Assembly: GCF_000153305.1 (NCBI RefSeq)
Contig: NZ_CH724109.1
Span: forward strand, 79,037 to 143,036
Length of the DNA stretch: 64,000 bases
DNA from: Oceanicola granulosus HTCC2516
Lineage (GTDB): Bacteria > Pseudomonadota > Alphaproteobacteria > Rhodobacterales > Rhodobacteraceae
Direction of reading: 5' to 3'
Below, in pieces: positions 45,337 to 54,919 of the stretch. Made by a program: the position numbers and the translations under genes. The notes under the pieces were generated by a model that did not search any database, was not told the DNA's origin, and worked only from the letters and a program-made list of their open reading frames with translations. Within the stretch, counting starts at the first letter, position 1, and every line of letters starts with the position of its first letter.

Positions 45337-46257
45337 TCAGACGGTCAGTGCGGGGATGATCTGCTTCTTGCGGCTCATGATGCCGGGCAGGACGACGCTG
45401 TCGCCATTCACGGTCGCGCCGAAGCTCTTTTCGGCAACCCGGCGGGTCAGGTCGTTGGGCACCAGCAGCGTCGCCTCTTCCTTCAGGATGTCGACGACGA
45501 ACAGCAGCACCTGGTCGACGCCATCCTCGGCGGCGACGTCGGACATCGCGCGCATCAGCGAGTCCTTGCGGTCGAGCACGGTGGCGGGGGAGGTGGTCTC
45601 GAGCACCGAGACCCGGAACGAGGTGCCGTCGGTGCTGTACTCCTTGCTGTCCATGCGCAGCAGCTCGGCGTCGGAGAAGGCGGAGACGTCGGACTTGGCG
45701 GCGAACATCTCGGCGGCATAGTCGGGGATCGAGACGCCGAGGTCGCCGGCGAGCTTCACCGCGAGCGCCTTGTCGGTCTCGGTGGTGGTGGGCGAGCGGA
45801 ATTCGAGCGTGTCGGACAGGATGCAGGAGAGCGCGACGCCCTTGTAGGCGTCGGGCATGGTGGCGGCGCTGTCGCCCATCATCTGCCACATCACGGTGAC
45901 GGTGCAGGCCAGCGGGCGGATGGTCACGTCGAGCGGCGTCGTGGTCTCGATGCCCCCGGTGAGCTTGTGGTGGTCGATGATGGCGCGGATGTCGGCGCCG
46001 TTGATGTTGGCGGGCAGCTCGGCGGGGTTGTTGGTGTCGACGACGACCACCGGCTGGCCGTCCTCGACGTCGTCCAGCAGGGCGGGCAGCTCGAAGCCCC
46101 AGCGCTCGGCGACGAAGGCGGCCTCGGTGTTGGGCTGGCCGAGCAGGCGCGCCTCGGCGGGCTCGCCGTGGACCTCGCTGAGGTACCAGGCCCAGATGAG
46201 CGGCGCGCCGGTGGAATCGGTGTCGGGTGCCTTGTGGCCGAAGACGAGGGTGGTCAT
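45337..46257 (-). CDS. ppaC: Manganese-dependent inorganic pyrophosphatase (family II)
   Basis: The protein has 306 residues from ATG 46257. It hydrolyses pyrophosphate and drives biosynthetic reactions. DHH-family metal-binding motifs: GHKAPDTDST (HxPDxDS), VVVDTNNPAE, IDHHKLTG (DHH) and ILSDTLEFRSPTTT, plus the DHHA2 domain ending SRKKQIIPAL (SRKKQ phosphate site). No CBS domains are inserted. Confidence 0.96.
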   Translation of the reverse strand: MTTLVFGHKAPDTDSTGAPLIWAWYLSEVHGEPAEARLLGQPNTEAAFVAERWGFELPALLDDVEDGQPVVVVDTNNPAELPANINGADIRAIIDHHKLTGGIETTTPLDVTIRPLACTVTVMWQMMGDSAATMPDAYKGVALSCILSDTLEFRSPTTTETDKALAVKLAGDLGVSIPDYAAEMFAAKSDVSAFSDAELLRMDSKEYSTDGTSFRVSVLETTSPATVLDRKDSLMRAMSDVAAEDGVDQVLLFVVDILKEEATLLVPNDLTRRVAEKSFGATVNGDSVVLPGIMSRKKQIIPALTV

Positions 46258-46373
46258 GGGTCGGTTACCTGCTGCAAGTCGGGGATGAATCGCGGGCCTT
46301 ATAGGAGCGGGGGCGGCGCTTGTCACCCGGGCCGGGCCTTGCCAAGCGGGGCCGGCGCGGCCTCTATGGGCCG

Positions 46374-47024
46374 ATGCGCGAGGCCGATCTCTACCCGCCG
46401 ATCAAGGCGCTGCTCGAGGGGCAGGGTTACGAGGTGAAGGGCGAGGTCGGCGCGGCGGACGTGGTGGCGCGGCGGGGAGAGGAGCCGGTGGTGATCGTCG
46501 AGCTGAAGCTCGGCTTCTCGCTGGCGCTGTTTCACCAGGCGGTCGAGCGGCTGGCGGTGAGCGATGCGGTCTACGTCGCCGTGCCGCGGCCGGGGCAGGT
46601 GAGCCTGCGGCGCAACCTCGCGCTGGCGCGGCGGCTGGGGCTCGGCGTGATAACGGTGCGGCCGCGCGACGGGCTGGCGGAGGTGCTGTGCGACCCGGGC
46701 GATCCGCGGCCGCCGCGGCGCTCGGCGAAGAAGGCGGCGCGGCTGCTGCGGGCCTTCGAGCGGCTGCGCGGCGACCCGAATGCCGGCGGCGCGACGCGGC
46801 ACGGGCTGGTGACGGGCTACCGCCAGGACGCGCTGGCCTGCGCGCGCTTCCTGGCGGTGCACGGCGCGTCGAAGGCGGCGCTGGTGGCGCACTGGACGGA
46901 GGTGCCCGAGGCGCGGCGCATCTTGGCCGACAACCACTACGGCTGGTTCGAGCGGGTCGAGCGCGGCGTCTACGGGCTGAGCGCGGCGGGGCGCCGGGGG
47001 CTGGCGGATTACGGCGAGGGCTAG
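46374..47024 (+). CDS. DUF2161 family PD-(D/E)XK nuclease-fold protein
   Basis: The protein has 216 residues from ATG 46374. The restriction-endonuclease-like core is AADVVA...PVVIVELKLG, giving Asp 29, Glu 43 and Lys 45 (PD-ExK). A winged-helix-like C-terminus (ARRILADNHYGWFERVERGVYGLSAAGRRGL) follows. It matches DUF2161 proteins, annotated as putative phosphodiesterases without known function. No methyltransferase or other restriction partner is nearby, so a restriction role is unsupported. Confidence 0.87.
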   Translation: MREADLYPPIKALLEGQGYEVKGEVGAADVVARRGEEPVVIVELKLGFSLALFHQAVERLAVSDAVYVAVPRPGQVSLRRNLALARRLGLGVITVRPRDGLAEVLCDPGDPRPPRRSAKKAARLLRAFERLRGDPNAGGATRHGLVTGYRQDALACARFLAVHGASKAALVAHWTEVPEARRILADNHYGWFERVERGVYGLSAAGRRGLADYGEG

Positions 47025-47077
47025 GCGCGCCGGTGCCGGGGCGCTATTGTCGCCCGGCCCCCGGAGCGAAGGCCGAC

Positions 47078-47296
47078 ATGAACACATCCGCCCCCATGGA
47101 CGAGCTTGAAGTGCTGCGCGTGGAACTCGAGGTGCTGCGCCGCGAGCACCGCGACCTCGACGAGGCGATCAAGGCGCTCGAGCACCGTGCCACGGCGGAC
47201 GTGCTGACCGTGCGCCGCCTGAAGAAGCGCAAGCTGGCGCTGAAGGACAAGATCGCCGTGCTCGAGGACCGCATCTTCCCCGATATCATAGCCTGA
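47078..47296 (+). CDS. DUF465 (YdcH-like) small coiled-coil protein
   Basis: The protein has 72 residues from ATG 47078 (GGAGCGAAGG upstream). Nearly the whole chain is a charged helical hairpin: LRVELEVLRREHRDLDEAIKAL followed by LTVRRLKKRKLALKDKIAVLED, the DUF465 pattern. It ends FPDIIA, as is common in the family. These short proteins are abundant in proteobacteria and lack a known function. It lies 71 bases upstream of purE. Confidence 0.88.
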   Translation: MNTSAPMDELEVLRVELEVLRREHRDLDEAIKALEHRATADVLTVRRLKKRKLALKDKIAVLEDRIFPDIIA

Positions 47297-47367
47297 CGGG
47301 CCGCGCCGATTGCACCCGGTCGCGGCGCGGATATAGTGCGCGCTCCGTCAAGCGAAGGAGAGGGCCG

Positions 47368-47856
47368 ATGAGCGAGCCGCGCGTGGGCGTCGTGATGGGC
47401 AGCCAGTCGGACTGGCCGACCATGAAGGAGGCGGTCGGGATCCTGACCGAACTCGGCGTGGCATGCGAGACGCGCATCGTCTCGGCCCACCGGACGCCGG
47501 ACCGGCTCTGGCGCTATGGCGGCGAGGCGGCGGGCCGCGGGCTGAAGGCGATCGTGGCCGGGGCCGGAGGCGCGGCGCACCTGCCGGGGATGCTGGCGAG
47601 CAAGACGCGGGTCCCGGTGATCGGGGTGCCGGTCCAGACGAAGGCGCTGGGCGGGGTGGATTCGCTCTACTCCATCGTGCAGATGCCGCGCGGTTTTCCC
47701 GTGGCCACGATGGCGATCGGCGCGGCGGGGGCGCTGAACGGCGGGCTGATGGCGGCGCAGATCGTGGCGCTGGAGGACGCGGAGCTGGCGGCGCGGATCG
47801 ACGCGTGGCGGGCTGCGCTGGCGGCGTCGATCCCGGAGGAGCCGAGCGATGACTGA
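47368..47856 (+). CDS. purE: N5-carboxyaminoimidazole ribonucleotide mutase
   Basis: The protein has 162 residues. It is the class I PurE that converts N5-CAIR to CAIR in purine synthesis, working with PurK. VVMGSQSDWPTM (phosphate loop), VSAHRTPDR (active-site His), AGAGGAAHLPGM and GVPVQTKALGGVDSLYSIVQMP are all present. Its end overlaps purK by eight bases (ATGACTGA), so translation is coupled. Confidence 0.98.
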   Translation: MSEPRVGVVMGSQSDWPTMKEAVGILTELGVACETRIVSAHRTPDRLWRYGGEAAGRGLKAIVAGAGGAAHLPGMLASKTRVPVIGVPVQTKALGGVDSLYSIVQMPRGFPVATMAIGAAGALNGGLMAAQIVALEDAELAARIDAWRAALAASIPEEPSDD

Positions 47857-48919
47857 CGCGCTGCCCCCCGGCTCGGTGATCGGTATTCTCGGCGGCGGCC
47901 AGCTGGGGCGGATGCTCGCGCTCGCCGCGGCGCGGCTGGGCCTGCGCTGTCACATCTACGAGCCCTCCGAGACGCCCCCGGCGGCGCAGGTGGCCGAGCG
48001 CTGCACGACGGCGGCGTGGGAGGATCGCGCGGCGCTCGAGGCGTTCGCGCGCGGCGTCGACGTGGTGACCTACGAGTTCGAGAACGTGCCGACCGAGGCG
48101 CTGGACGTGATCGAGGCGATCCGCCCGATCCGGCCGGGGCGGCGAGCGCTGGCGATCTCGCAGGACAGGCTCACGGAGAAGACGTTCCTGCAGGACCTCG
48201 GCCTCGCGACGGCACCATTCTCCGAGGTCGGCAGCGCCGACCAGTTGCGCACGGCGGCGGAGACGCTCGGGCTGCCGGGCATCCTGAAGACCCGGCGGTT
48301 CGGCTATGACGGCAAGGGGCAGGTGCGGCTGCGCGAGGGCGACGATCTGGCCGCTGCGTGGGCGGCGATGCAGGGCACGCCGGCGATCCTCGAGGGGTTC
48401 GTGGCGTTCTCGGCGGAGGTGTCGGTCATCGGTGCGCGCGGGGTCGACGGGGCGGTGGCCTGCTTCGATCCGGGCGAGAACGTGCACGAGGACGGCATCC
48501 TGCGCACGACGACCGTCCCGGCGCGGCTGGCGCCGTCGCTGGCGGCGGATGCGGTGCTGCTGACGGGGCGGCTCTTGAACGCGCTCGACTATGTCGGGGT
48601 GATCGGGGTGGAGCTGTTCGTCTGCGACGGTGGGCTCGTGGTCAACGAGTTCGCGCCGCGGGTGCACAATTCGGGGCACTGGACGCAGACCGGTTGCACC
48701 ATCTGCCAGTTCGAGCAGCATGTCCGGGCCGTCGCGGGCTGGCCGCTGGGTGACGGGACGCGGCATTCGGACGTGGTGATGGAGAACCTGATCGGCAACG
48801 ACATGGACCGGGTGCCCGAGCTCGCCGCGTCGGGGGCGGCGCTGCATCTCTATGGCAAGGCCGAGGCCCGGGCCGGGCGCAAGATGGGGCACGTGAACCG
48901 CATCGTCGGGCACGGCTGA
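47849..48919 (+). CDS. purK: N5-carboxyaminoimidazole ribonucleotide synthase
   Basis: The protein has 356 residues, an ATP-grasp enzyme that carboxylates AIR with bicarbonate. Motifs: GILGGGQLGRMLALAA, VTYEFENVPTEAL, KTRRFGYDGKGQ (ATP loop), AEVSVIGARG and VNEFAPRVHNSGHWT. It overlaps purE. The start has no separate Shine-Dalgarno, consistent with coupling. Confidence 0.98.
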   Translation: MTDALPPGSVIGILGGGQLGRMLALAAARLGLRCHIYEPSETPPAAQVAERCTTAAWEDRAALEAFARGVDVVTYEFENVPTEALDVIEAIRPIRPGRRALAISQDRLTEKTFLQDLGLATAPFSEVGSADQLRTAAETLGLPGILKTRRFGYDGKGQVRLREGDDLAAAWAAMQGTPAILEGFVAFSAEVSVIGARGVDGAVACFDPGENVHEDGILRTTTVPARLAPSLAADAVLLTGRLLNALDYVGVIGVELFVCDGGLVVNEFAPRVHNSGHWTQTGCTICQFEQHVRAVAGWPLGDGTRHSDVVMENLIGNDMDRVPELAASGAALHLYGKAEARAGRKMGHVNRIVGHG

Positions 48920-48928
48920 GGCGGGGCG

Positions 48929-49372
48929 GTGCGGCCCATCCGCCTGTCGCTGCGCGCGGTGCTGGTGCGGGAGGGGCGGCTGCTGCTGGTCAACGCGTAC
49001 CGGGGGCGCGACGACCTGTGGTGCGCGCCGGGCGGCGGTGCGGAGCCGCACCAGAGCCTGCCGGACAATCTGGCGCGCGAGGTGCACGAGGAGACGGGGC
49101 TGACGATCGCGGTCGGCGAGCTGTGCCTCGTCAACGAGTTCCATGATCCGGAGCGGGCGTTTCATCAGGTCGACCTGTACTTCCGCTGCACGATCGTCGC
49201 GGGCGCGTGCGATGGCGCGTGGCGCGATCCCGAGGGGATCGTGTCGATGCGGCGGTGGGTGACGCGGGCGGAGATCGCGGGGCTGCGGGTGAAGCCCGAC
49301 AGCCTCGCGGAGGTCGCGTGGAGCGATGCACCGCGCGTGCACTACGACCCGCTGGAGCGTCTGCTGCCCTAG
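48929..49372 (+). CDS. NUDIX hydrolase
   Basis: The protein has 147 residues from GTG 48929 (GAGGCGGGG upstream). The Nudix box reads GGGAEPHQSLPDNLAREVHEETGL. The REVHEETG core is intact, but the upstream box glutamate is Gln, a tolerated change in some members. The fold otherwise fits an ADP-ribose/nucleoside diphosphate-X hydrolase; the substrate is unknown. It is ten bases downstream of purK and may be part of that transcript. It converges on the GGDEF gene. Confidence 0.9.
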   Translation: MRPIRLSLRAVLVREGRLLLVNAYRGRDDLWCAPGGGAEPHQSLPDNLAREVHEETGLTIAVGELCLVNEFHDPERAFHQVDLYFRCTIVAGACDGAWRDPEGIVSMRRWVTRAEIAGLRVKPDSLAEVAWSDAPRVHYDPLERLLP

Positions 49373-49382
49373 CGCCATTCGG

Positions 49383-50243
49383 CTACGCCGCGCGGAGGTC
49401 GTCGCCGTCGCCGTCGTCGCGCACGAGGCGGTCGCGACCCTGTTCCTTGGCACGAACCAAAGCGCGCTCGGCGCGGGCGAGGGTGGCGTCGATGCGGCCG
49501 CCGGGGTGGGCGGCGAGGCCGACGGAGGTGGTGATCGTGAGCCCGCTGACGGTGAGGCGCGGGGCGAGGCGCTGACGCAGGCGATCGGCGATGCGCAGGG
49601 CGATATCGGCGGGCGCGCCGGGCAGGAACACGAGGAACTCGTCGCCGCCGACGCGGGCGAGCAGGTCGTCCTGGCGGATGACGGAGGCGCAGACGCGGGC
49701 GACGTCGCGAAGCATCCTGTCGCCCTCCGCGCGGCCGTGGACCGCGTTGACCGGGCCGAAGCGGTCCAGGTCGATCAGCATCAGCCAGCCGGTCGTCGCG
49801 TCGCGCAGCAGCCGCTCGGCGCCGCGCCGGTTGAGGGCCCCGGTGAGCGGGTCGGTGTCGGTCTCGCGGCGGGAATGATCGAGGGTGCGCTGGGCGCGGG
49901 CCATCATGCGGTTGACCCGGATCATCAGGATGCCGACCTCGTCGCGATATTGTTCGGGCAGGGCGGGCATCTGGCCGGTGCGCCCCCAGCTGTCGAGCGC
50001 GCCGGCGGTGAGCAGCACCGGCTCGAGCAAGGCGCGCAGGCCGAGGAAGGAGAGCACCAGCCCGGCACAGACGGCGGCGCAAATCACCGCGATCAGGCCC
50101 GGATCAGCCCCGCCCAGGCCGCTCGGCAGCAGGTAGAGCGCGAGGCCGACGAGGGGCAGCATCTGGCCCAGGAAGGCCACGAGAAACAGCTTGGCGACGA
50201 AGCTGTCGGGGATGCTGCGCGAGAGGAGCTGATAGAGACCCAT
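49383..50243 (-). CDS. Membrane-anchored diguanylate cyclase (GGDEF)
   Basis: The protein has 286 residues from ATG 50243; an in-frame ATG at 50264 adds seven residues and abuts an AAGGA, so the start is uncertain. Two N-terminal membrane helices (about 20-40 and 50-68) lead into a linker and a complete GGDEF domain (about 130-275). The active-site GGDEF is at 199-203, preceded by RxxD (Arg190...Asp193) five residues upstream, the intact inhibitory c-di-GMP site. There is no EAL domain. It therefore likely makes c-di-GMP from GTP with product inhibition. It converges on the NUDIX gene. Confidence 0.93.
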   Translation of the reverse strand: MGLYQLLSRSIPDSFVAKLFLVAFLGQMLPLVGLALYLLPSGLGGADPGLIAVICAAVCAGLVLSFLGLRALLEPVLLTAGALDSWGRTGQMPALPEQYRDEVGILMIRVNRMMARAQRTLDHSRRETDTDPLTGALNRRGAERLLRDATTGWLMLIDLDRFGPVNAVHGRAEGDRMLRDVARVCASVIRQDDLLARVGGDEFLVFLPGAPADIALRIADRLRQRLAPRLTVSGLTITTSVGLAAHPGGRIDATLARAERALVRAKEQGRDRLVRDDGDGDDLRAA

Positions 50244-50295
50244 GCCGGCGACCCTACGCCCCATTCCTTAAGCCCAAGTATACGCCCCCAAAGAA

Positions 50296-50321
50296 AAAGG
50301 GCGCCCCGAAGGACGCCCTTT
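50296..50321 (-). terminator. Rho-independent terminator after groL
   Basis: On the minus strand the stem AAAGGGCG...CGCCCTTT (one internal mismatch) with a TTCG loop is followed by TTCTTT, 31 bases beyond the groL stop. It ends the groSL operon. Confidence 0.9.
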
Positions 50322-50351
50322 CCCGATCCACCTAGTGGTGGGTCGGCAAGA

Positions 50352-52010
<1,659 letters not shown>

Positions 52011-52072
52011 CTAAGCTTGAAATTCCTGTGTCGGGACGGGGCCGGGCCCCATCACCTGCAAGCGCTGGCCGA

Positions 52073-52384
52073 TCAGGCGGCCTGAGCGGCGGCGGCGTCT
52101 TCGATCACGCCGAGGATGTCGCTCTCTTTCATGATCAGCAGCTCTTCGCCGTCGACGGTCACCTCGGTGCCGGACCACTTGCCGAAGAGGATGCGGTCGC
52201 CTTCCTTGACGTCCATGGCGATGCGGTCGCCATCCTCGTCCTTCGCGCCGGCGCCGACAGCGATCACGAGGCCCTCGGCGGGCTTTTCCTTGGCGTTGTC
52301 GGGGATGATCAGACCGCCCTTGGTCTTCTCATCGGATTCGACGCGGCGGACCAGGACGCGGTCGTGAAGCGGTTTGAAAGCCAT
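52073..52384 (-). CDS. groS: 10 kDa co-chaperonin GroES
   Basis: The protein has 103 residues. [24 protein letters not shown] starts the domain; the mobile loop [15 protein letters not shown] and the dome region are present. It caps GroEL. The start is ATG 52384 with GGAGC upstream. The CIRCE element and a TTGACA promoter lie immediately 5'. Confidence 0.98.
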   Translation of the reverse strand: MAFKPLHDRVLVRRVESDEKTKGGLIIPDNAKEKPAEGLVIAVGAGAKDEDGDRIAMDVKEGDRILFGKWSGTEVTVDGEELLIMKESDILGVIEDAAAAQAA

Positions 52385-52411
52385 CTGTCGTAGCTCCTCA
52401 GTTTGACATGG

Positions 52412-52438
52412 TTAGCACTCGCTCGGTGTGAGTGCTAA
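52412..52438. promoter_or_regulatory. CIRCE operator (HrcA binding site)
   Basis: A perfect inverted repeat TTAGCACTC-N9-GAGTGCTAA lies between the groSL promoter and groS. It is the canonical CIRCE element bound by repressor HrcA, as is usual for alphaproteobacterial groESL. Confidence 0.97.
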
Positions 52439-52445
52439 TGGCGAC

Positions 52446-52474
52446 GAGTTAGGAAAAGCCGGGTCGTCTGTCAA
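52446..52474 (-). promoter_or_regulatory. groSL promoter
   Basis: On the minus strand TTGACA (52474-52469) is followed by a 17-base spacer and TAACTC, a weak -10. The predicted start would fall within or right before the CIRCE element, as expected for HrcA repression. The -10 assignment is approximate. Confidence 0.6.
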
Positions 52475-52748
52475 CAGGTCCGTGAGCGGAAAAATGTCCT
52501 CCCGAACCCCTTGTAAGACAGGCTCGCGATCCCCTTGCGTGGCACTTCGGCCACGGCCGGCCGCCGCGGCGTCACCTTTTGGCTTGCCCGACTCGCGGTG
52601 CCGGGCGTATTAGGCCCGCACCTGTTATGCAAACAGGGAGGTACGCTTATGCTCAGGACAAATTCCACGGCGGCTTAGACCCGCCCCAGCTCAAGCGGCC
52701 GCCGGTTCCGGCGGCGTCTCCCTGTATCCAAGACATCTCAGGTGCCCC
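52475..52748. other. Gene-free region between the groSL promoter and the next plus-strand gene
   Basis: I find no protein family in this 274-base stretch, but the last 130 bases look like a transcribed leader on the plus strand: a small hairpin CCTGTT/AACAGG at 52621-52637, a good Shine-Dalgarno GGGAGG, a 9-codon ORF (52649-52678), and a perfect stem GCCGCCGG-TT-CCGGCGGC at 52698-52715. The first half shows no structure I can interpret. Confidence 0.5.
52649..52678 (+). promoter_or_regulatory. Possible 9-codon leader ORF
   Basis: ATG CTC AGG ACA AAT TCC then three Ala/Thr-type codons to TAG (MLRTNSTAA). GGGAGG lies seven bases upstream, a stronger ribosome-binding site than many real genes here. 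Its position between two hairpins, 70 bases upstream of the next gene, is like that of leader peptides. The sequence gives no amino acid run pointing to a specific attenuation signal. Confidence 0.35.
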
Positions 52749-53045
52749 ATGCATCCGCCATTCTTCATCGCCCCGCCGCGGGCGATTCCTCACGATCCCC
52801 GACCGCGTCCGGCCCGGATGGTGCCGCTGCGCGCCTCCGCGGTGCCGCTCGCGTTCGAGCCGGTCCGATTGCCGCCGCTGCTCGAGCGGGCGGAGCTGCA
52901 ATTCCGGCCGGTGACGCTCGCCGACATCGCCGCGCGGCCGCTCGACGCGCCGCGGCCCCGCGCCCGGCACGGGCTGCGGTACCGGATCGGCCGCGTGCTG
53001 ATCCGGGCCGGCGAGCTGCTCGCCGAGCCGCCCCGCCCGGCGTGA
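52749..53045 (+). CDS. Hypothetical small basic protein
   Basis: The protein has 98 residues. The codons have strongly GC-rich third positions typical of true genes in this genome, so it is probably coding although no family is recognised. The protein is rich in Arg, Pro and Leu, with a C-terminal LRYRIGRVLIRAGELL helix. There is no membrane segment or export signal. The start at ATG 52749 lacks a clear ribosome-binding site; an internal ATG (RMVPLRAS) is possible. Upstream leader features suggest translation-linked regulation. The TraB/GumN gene follows 89 bases later. Confidence 0.55.
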   Translation: MHPPFFIAPPRAIPHDPRPRPARMVPLRASAVPLAFEPVRLPPLLERAELQFRPVTLADIAARPLDAPRPRARHGLRYRIGRVLIRAGELLAEPPRPA

Positions 53046-53134
53046 CGGGGCGGGGCGGCGGCCGGGAGCCATTGAGCCGGCCCCGGCCGGCGGCTAGGCT
53101 GCCGGCGTCGTCCGTTCGCCGCTTCGGAGCCCTC

Positions 53135-54127
53135 ATGATCCGCGCGCTCGCCCTCACCGTCGGCCTGCTGCTGCCCGGCCTCGCCGTGGCGGCGTGCGGC
53201 GGGCCGAGCTTGCTCGACGACCTCACCGCCGCCGAGTCCGCCACGCTCGCGGAGGCGGTCGCCGAGACGCCCTACGGCACCGGCCTGCTCTGGCGCGCGA
53301 CACGCGACGGGCGCGAGGTGACGCTGCTCGGCACCATGCATATCCACGACCCGCGCCACGCGGCGCTGCTCGAGCAGGTCCGCCCGCTGATCGCGGCGGC
53401 CGACGAGGTGCTGCTCGAGGTCACGCCGCGCGAGGAGGCGGCGATGCAGGCCGCGATCCGCGACGAGCCCGAGCGGATCATCATCACCGAGGGCCCGACG
53501 CTGCCCGAGCTGGTCGACGCCGCGACGTGGGAGGTGCTCTCGGAGGCCGCCGCCGCCCGGCAGGTGCCGCCGTTCATGGCCGCGAAGTTCCAGCCCTGGT
53601 ACCTGAGCCTCACCCTCGGCGTGCCGCCCTGCGCCATGCCCGACCTCGCCGCCGGGCTGCGCGGGCTCGACCACCTGGTGATGCGCGAAGCCGAGGCGCA
53701 AGGCGTGCCGCTGCGCGCGCTCGAGCCGTGGGATACGCTGTTCACCCTGTTCGACGCGGGCACGATGGACGAGCAGATCGCGCTGCTCATCTACGCCGCC
53801 GGCCCGCCCGAGCTGCAGACCAGCACGTTCGTCGGGATGCTGGACGGCTATTTCGACGGCCGCATCGCCGAGGTGTGGGAGCTGTCGCGCATCGCCACCT
53901 ATCGCACCCCCGGCCTCGACCGGGCGACCGCTGACGCGCTGATCGCCCTGACCGAGGAGCGGCTGCTCGAGCAGCGCAACCGGGCGTGGCTGCCGGTGAT
54001 CGAGGCCGCCGGACCGGGGCCGGTGCTCGTCGCCGTCGGCGCGGCCCACCTGCCCGGCGAGAGCGGCCTGCTGACGCTGCTCGCGGAGGCGGGCTGGCGC
54101 ATCGAGCGGCTGCCGCTGACGCGCTGA
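53135..54127 (+). CDS. TraB/GumN family protein
   Basis: The protein has 330 residues from ATG 53135 (GGAG seven bases upstream). The N-terminal export signal is IRALALTVGLLLPGLAVAAC and includes a plausible lipobox ending at Cys 21. The TraB/GumN (PF01963-type) landmarks are LLGTMHIHD near residue 66, LLEVTPREE, and the C-terminal NRAWLPVIE and VAVGAAHLPGESGLLTLL. This fold resembles metal-dependent hydrolases of the EreA/Tiki type, and the paired GTMH and GAAH histidines are retained. It probably works in the periplasm on an unknown substrate. Confidence 0.88.
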   Translation: MIRALALTVGLLLPGLAVAACGGPSLLDDLTAAESATLAEAVAETPYGTGLLWRATRDGREVTLLGTMHIHDPRHAALLEQVRPLIAAADEVLLEVTPREEAAMQAAIRDEPERIIITEGPTLPELVDAATWEVLSEAAAARQVPPFMAAKFQPWYLSLTLGVPPCAMPDLAAGLRGLDHLVMREAEAQGVPLRALEPWDTLFTLFDAGTMDEQIALLIYAAGPPELQTSTFVGMLDGYFDGRIAEVWELSRIATYRTPGLDRATADALIALTEERLLEQRNRAWLPVIEAAGPGPVLVAVGAAHLPGESGLLTLLAEAGWRIERLPLTR

Positions 54128-54144
54128 GGCGCTCGCGCCATCCT

Positions 54145-54173
54145 CTTGCAGAGCCCGCGAACGCGCCCCATAT
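54145..54173 (+). promoter_or_regulatory. RpoH (sigma-32)-type promoter for hsp20
   Basis: CTTG (54145-54148), an 18-base spacer and CCCATAT (54167-54173) fit the alphaproteobacterial heat-shock consensus CTTG-N17-18-CYTATNT. It starts 17 bases after the TraB stop and lies about 70 bases before the Hsp20 ATG. Confidence 0.72.
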
Positions 54174-54241
54174 TTCGGTCAGAGGCGGTCGCCGCATTCG
54201 GGGCCGCCAAGGACAGTCGCTTTGACGAAGGACATGTCGCG

Positions 54242-54655
54242 ATGACGAAACTCACGCTCGGATCCCATCCGTTCCTGCTCGGCTTCGAACAGCTCGAAAG
54301 ACTGGTCGAACGCACCGCGAAGTCAGGCAACGAAGGCTACCCTCCCTACAATATCGAACAGACCTCCGAGACCTCCTACCGGATCACGCTTGCCGTGGCC
54401 GGGTTCTCCGAGGCCGACCTCTCGATCACCGTGGAGGACAGCCAACTCGTGGTCCGGGGCCGGCAGACGGACGACGGCGAAGGCCGCCTGTTCCTGCACC
54501 GGGGGATCGCCGCCCGCCAGTTCCAGCGCAGCTTCGTGCTGGCCGAGGGCGTCGACGTGGGTGAGGCGATGCTGGAGAACGGGCTTCTCCACGTCGATCT
54601 GAACCGCCACGTCCCGGAAAGTGTTGTCCAGACAATCGAAATCCGGAGGAAGTGA
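54242..54655 (+). CDS. Hsp20 family small heat-shock protein
   Basis: The protein has 137 residues from ATG 54242. The alpha-crystallin domain spans about residues 35-125: PPYNIEQTSETSYRITLAVAGF, SITVEDSQLVVRG and FQRSFVLAEGVDV, with the conserved A-x-x-x-NGLL turn (EAMLENGLLHVDL). It is IbpA-like and binds unfolded proteins. An RpoH-type promoter precedes it, and a DUF1150 gene follows by three bases, a linkage common in alphaproteobacteria. Confidence 0.95.
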   Translation: MTKLTLGSHPFLLGFEQLERLVERTAKSGNEGYPPYNIEQTSETSYRITLAVAGFSEADLSITVEDSQLVVRGRQTDDGEGRLFLHRGIAARQFQRSFVLAEGVDVGEAMLENGLLHVDLNRHVPESVVQTIEIRRK

Positions 54656-54658
54656 GCG

Positions 54659-54883
54659 ATGAACACCAAGATCGATTTCAGCCACCTCGGAGACAGGGTG
54701 GTCTACGTCAAGCCGGTCGCGGTCGCCGACCTGCCGCAGGAAGTGCAGGCGCAGGCCGAGGGCCTCGATGAACTGTTCGCCGTGCACAACGCCGACGGTG
54801 TGCAGCTCGCGCTGGTGGCCGACCGGCGGATGGCGTTCCTGCTGGCGCGCCAGCACGACATGTCGCCGATGACCGTGCACTGA
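54659..54883 (+). CDS. DUF1150 family protein
   Basis: The protein has 74 residues from ATG 54659 (GGAGGA upstream). The DUF1150 core YVKPVAVADLPQEVQ...LFAVHNADGVQLALVADRRMAFLLARQHDMSP is complete. It is nearly always encoded downstream of hsp20 in alphaproteobacteria, as here. The function is unknown; co-induction with the heat shock protein is inferred from the shared promoter. Confidence 0.93.
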   Translation: MNTKIDFSHLGDRVVYVKPVAVADLPQEVQAQAEGLDELFAVHNADGVQLALVADRRMAFLLARQHDMSPMTVH

Positions 54884-54919
54884 CCCACGTCGCCCGGGGC
54901 GCGCACCCGGGCGATCCGC

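Noticed and set aside
46374-47024. Restriction-modification system based on the PD-(D/E)XK fold of the DUF2161 gene
   Set aside because: There is no methyltransferase or specificity gene nearby, and DUF2161 proteins are chromosomal housekeeping-like genes. A nuclease fold alone does not support a defence role.
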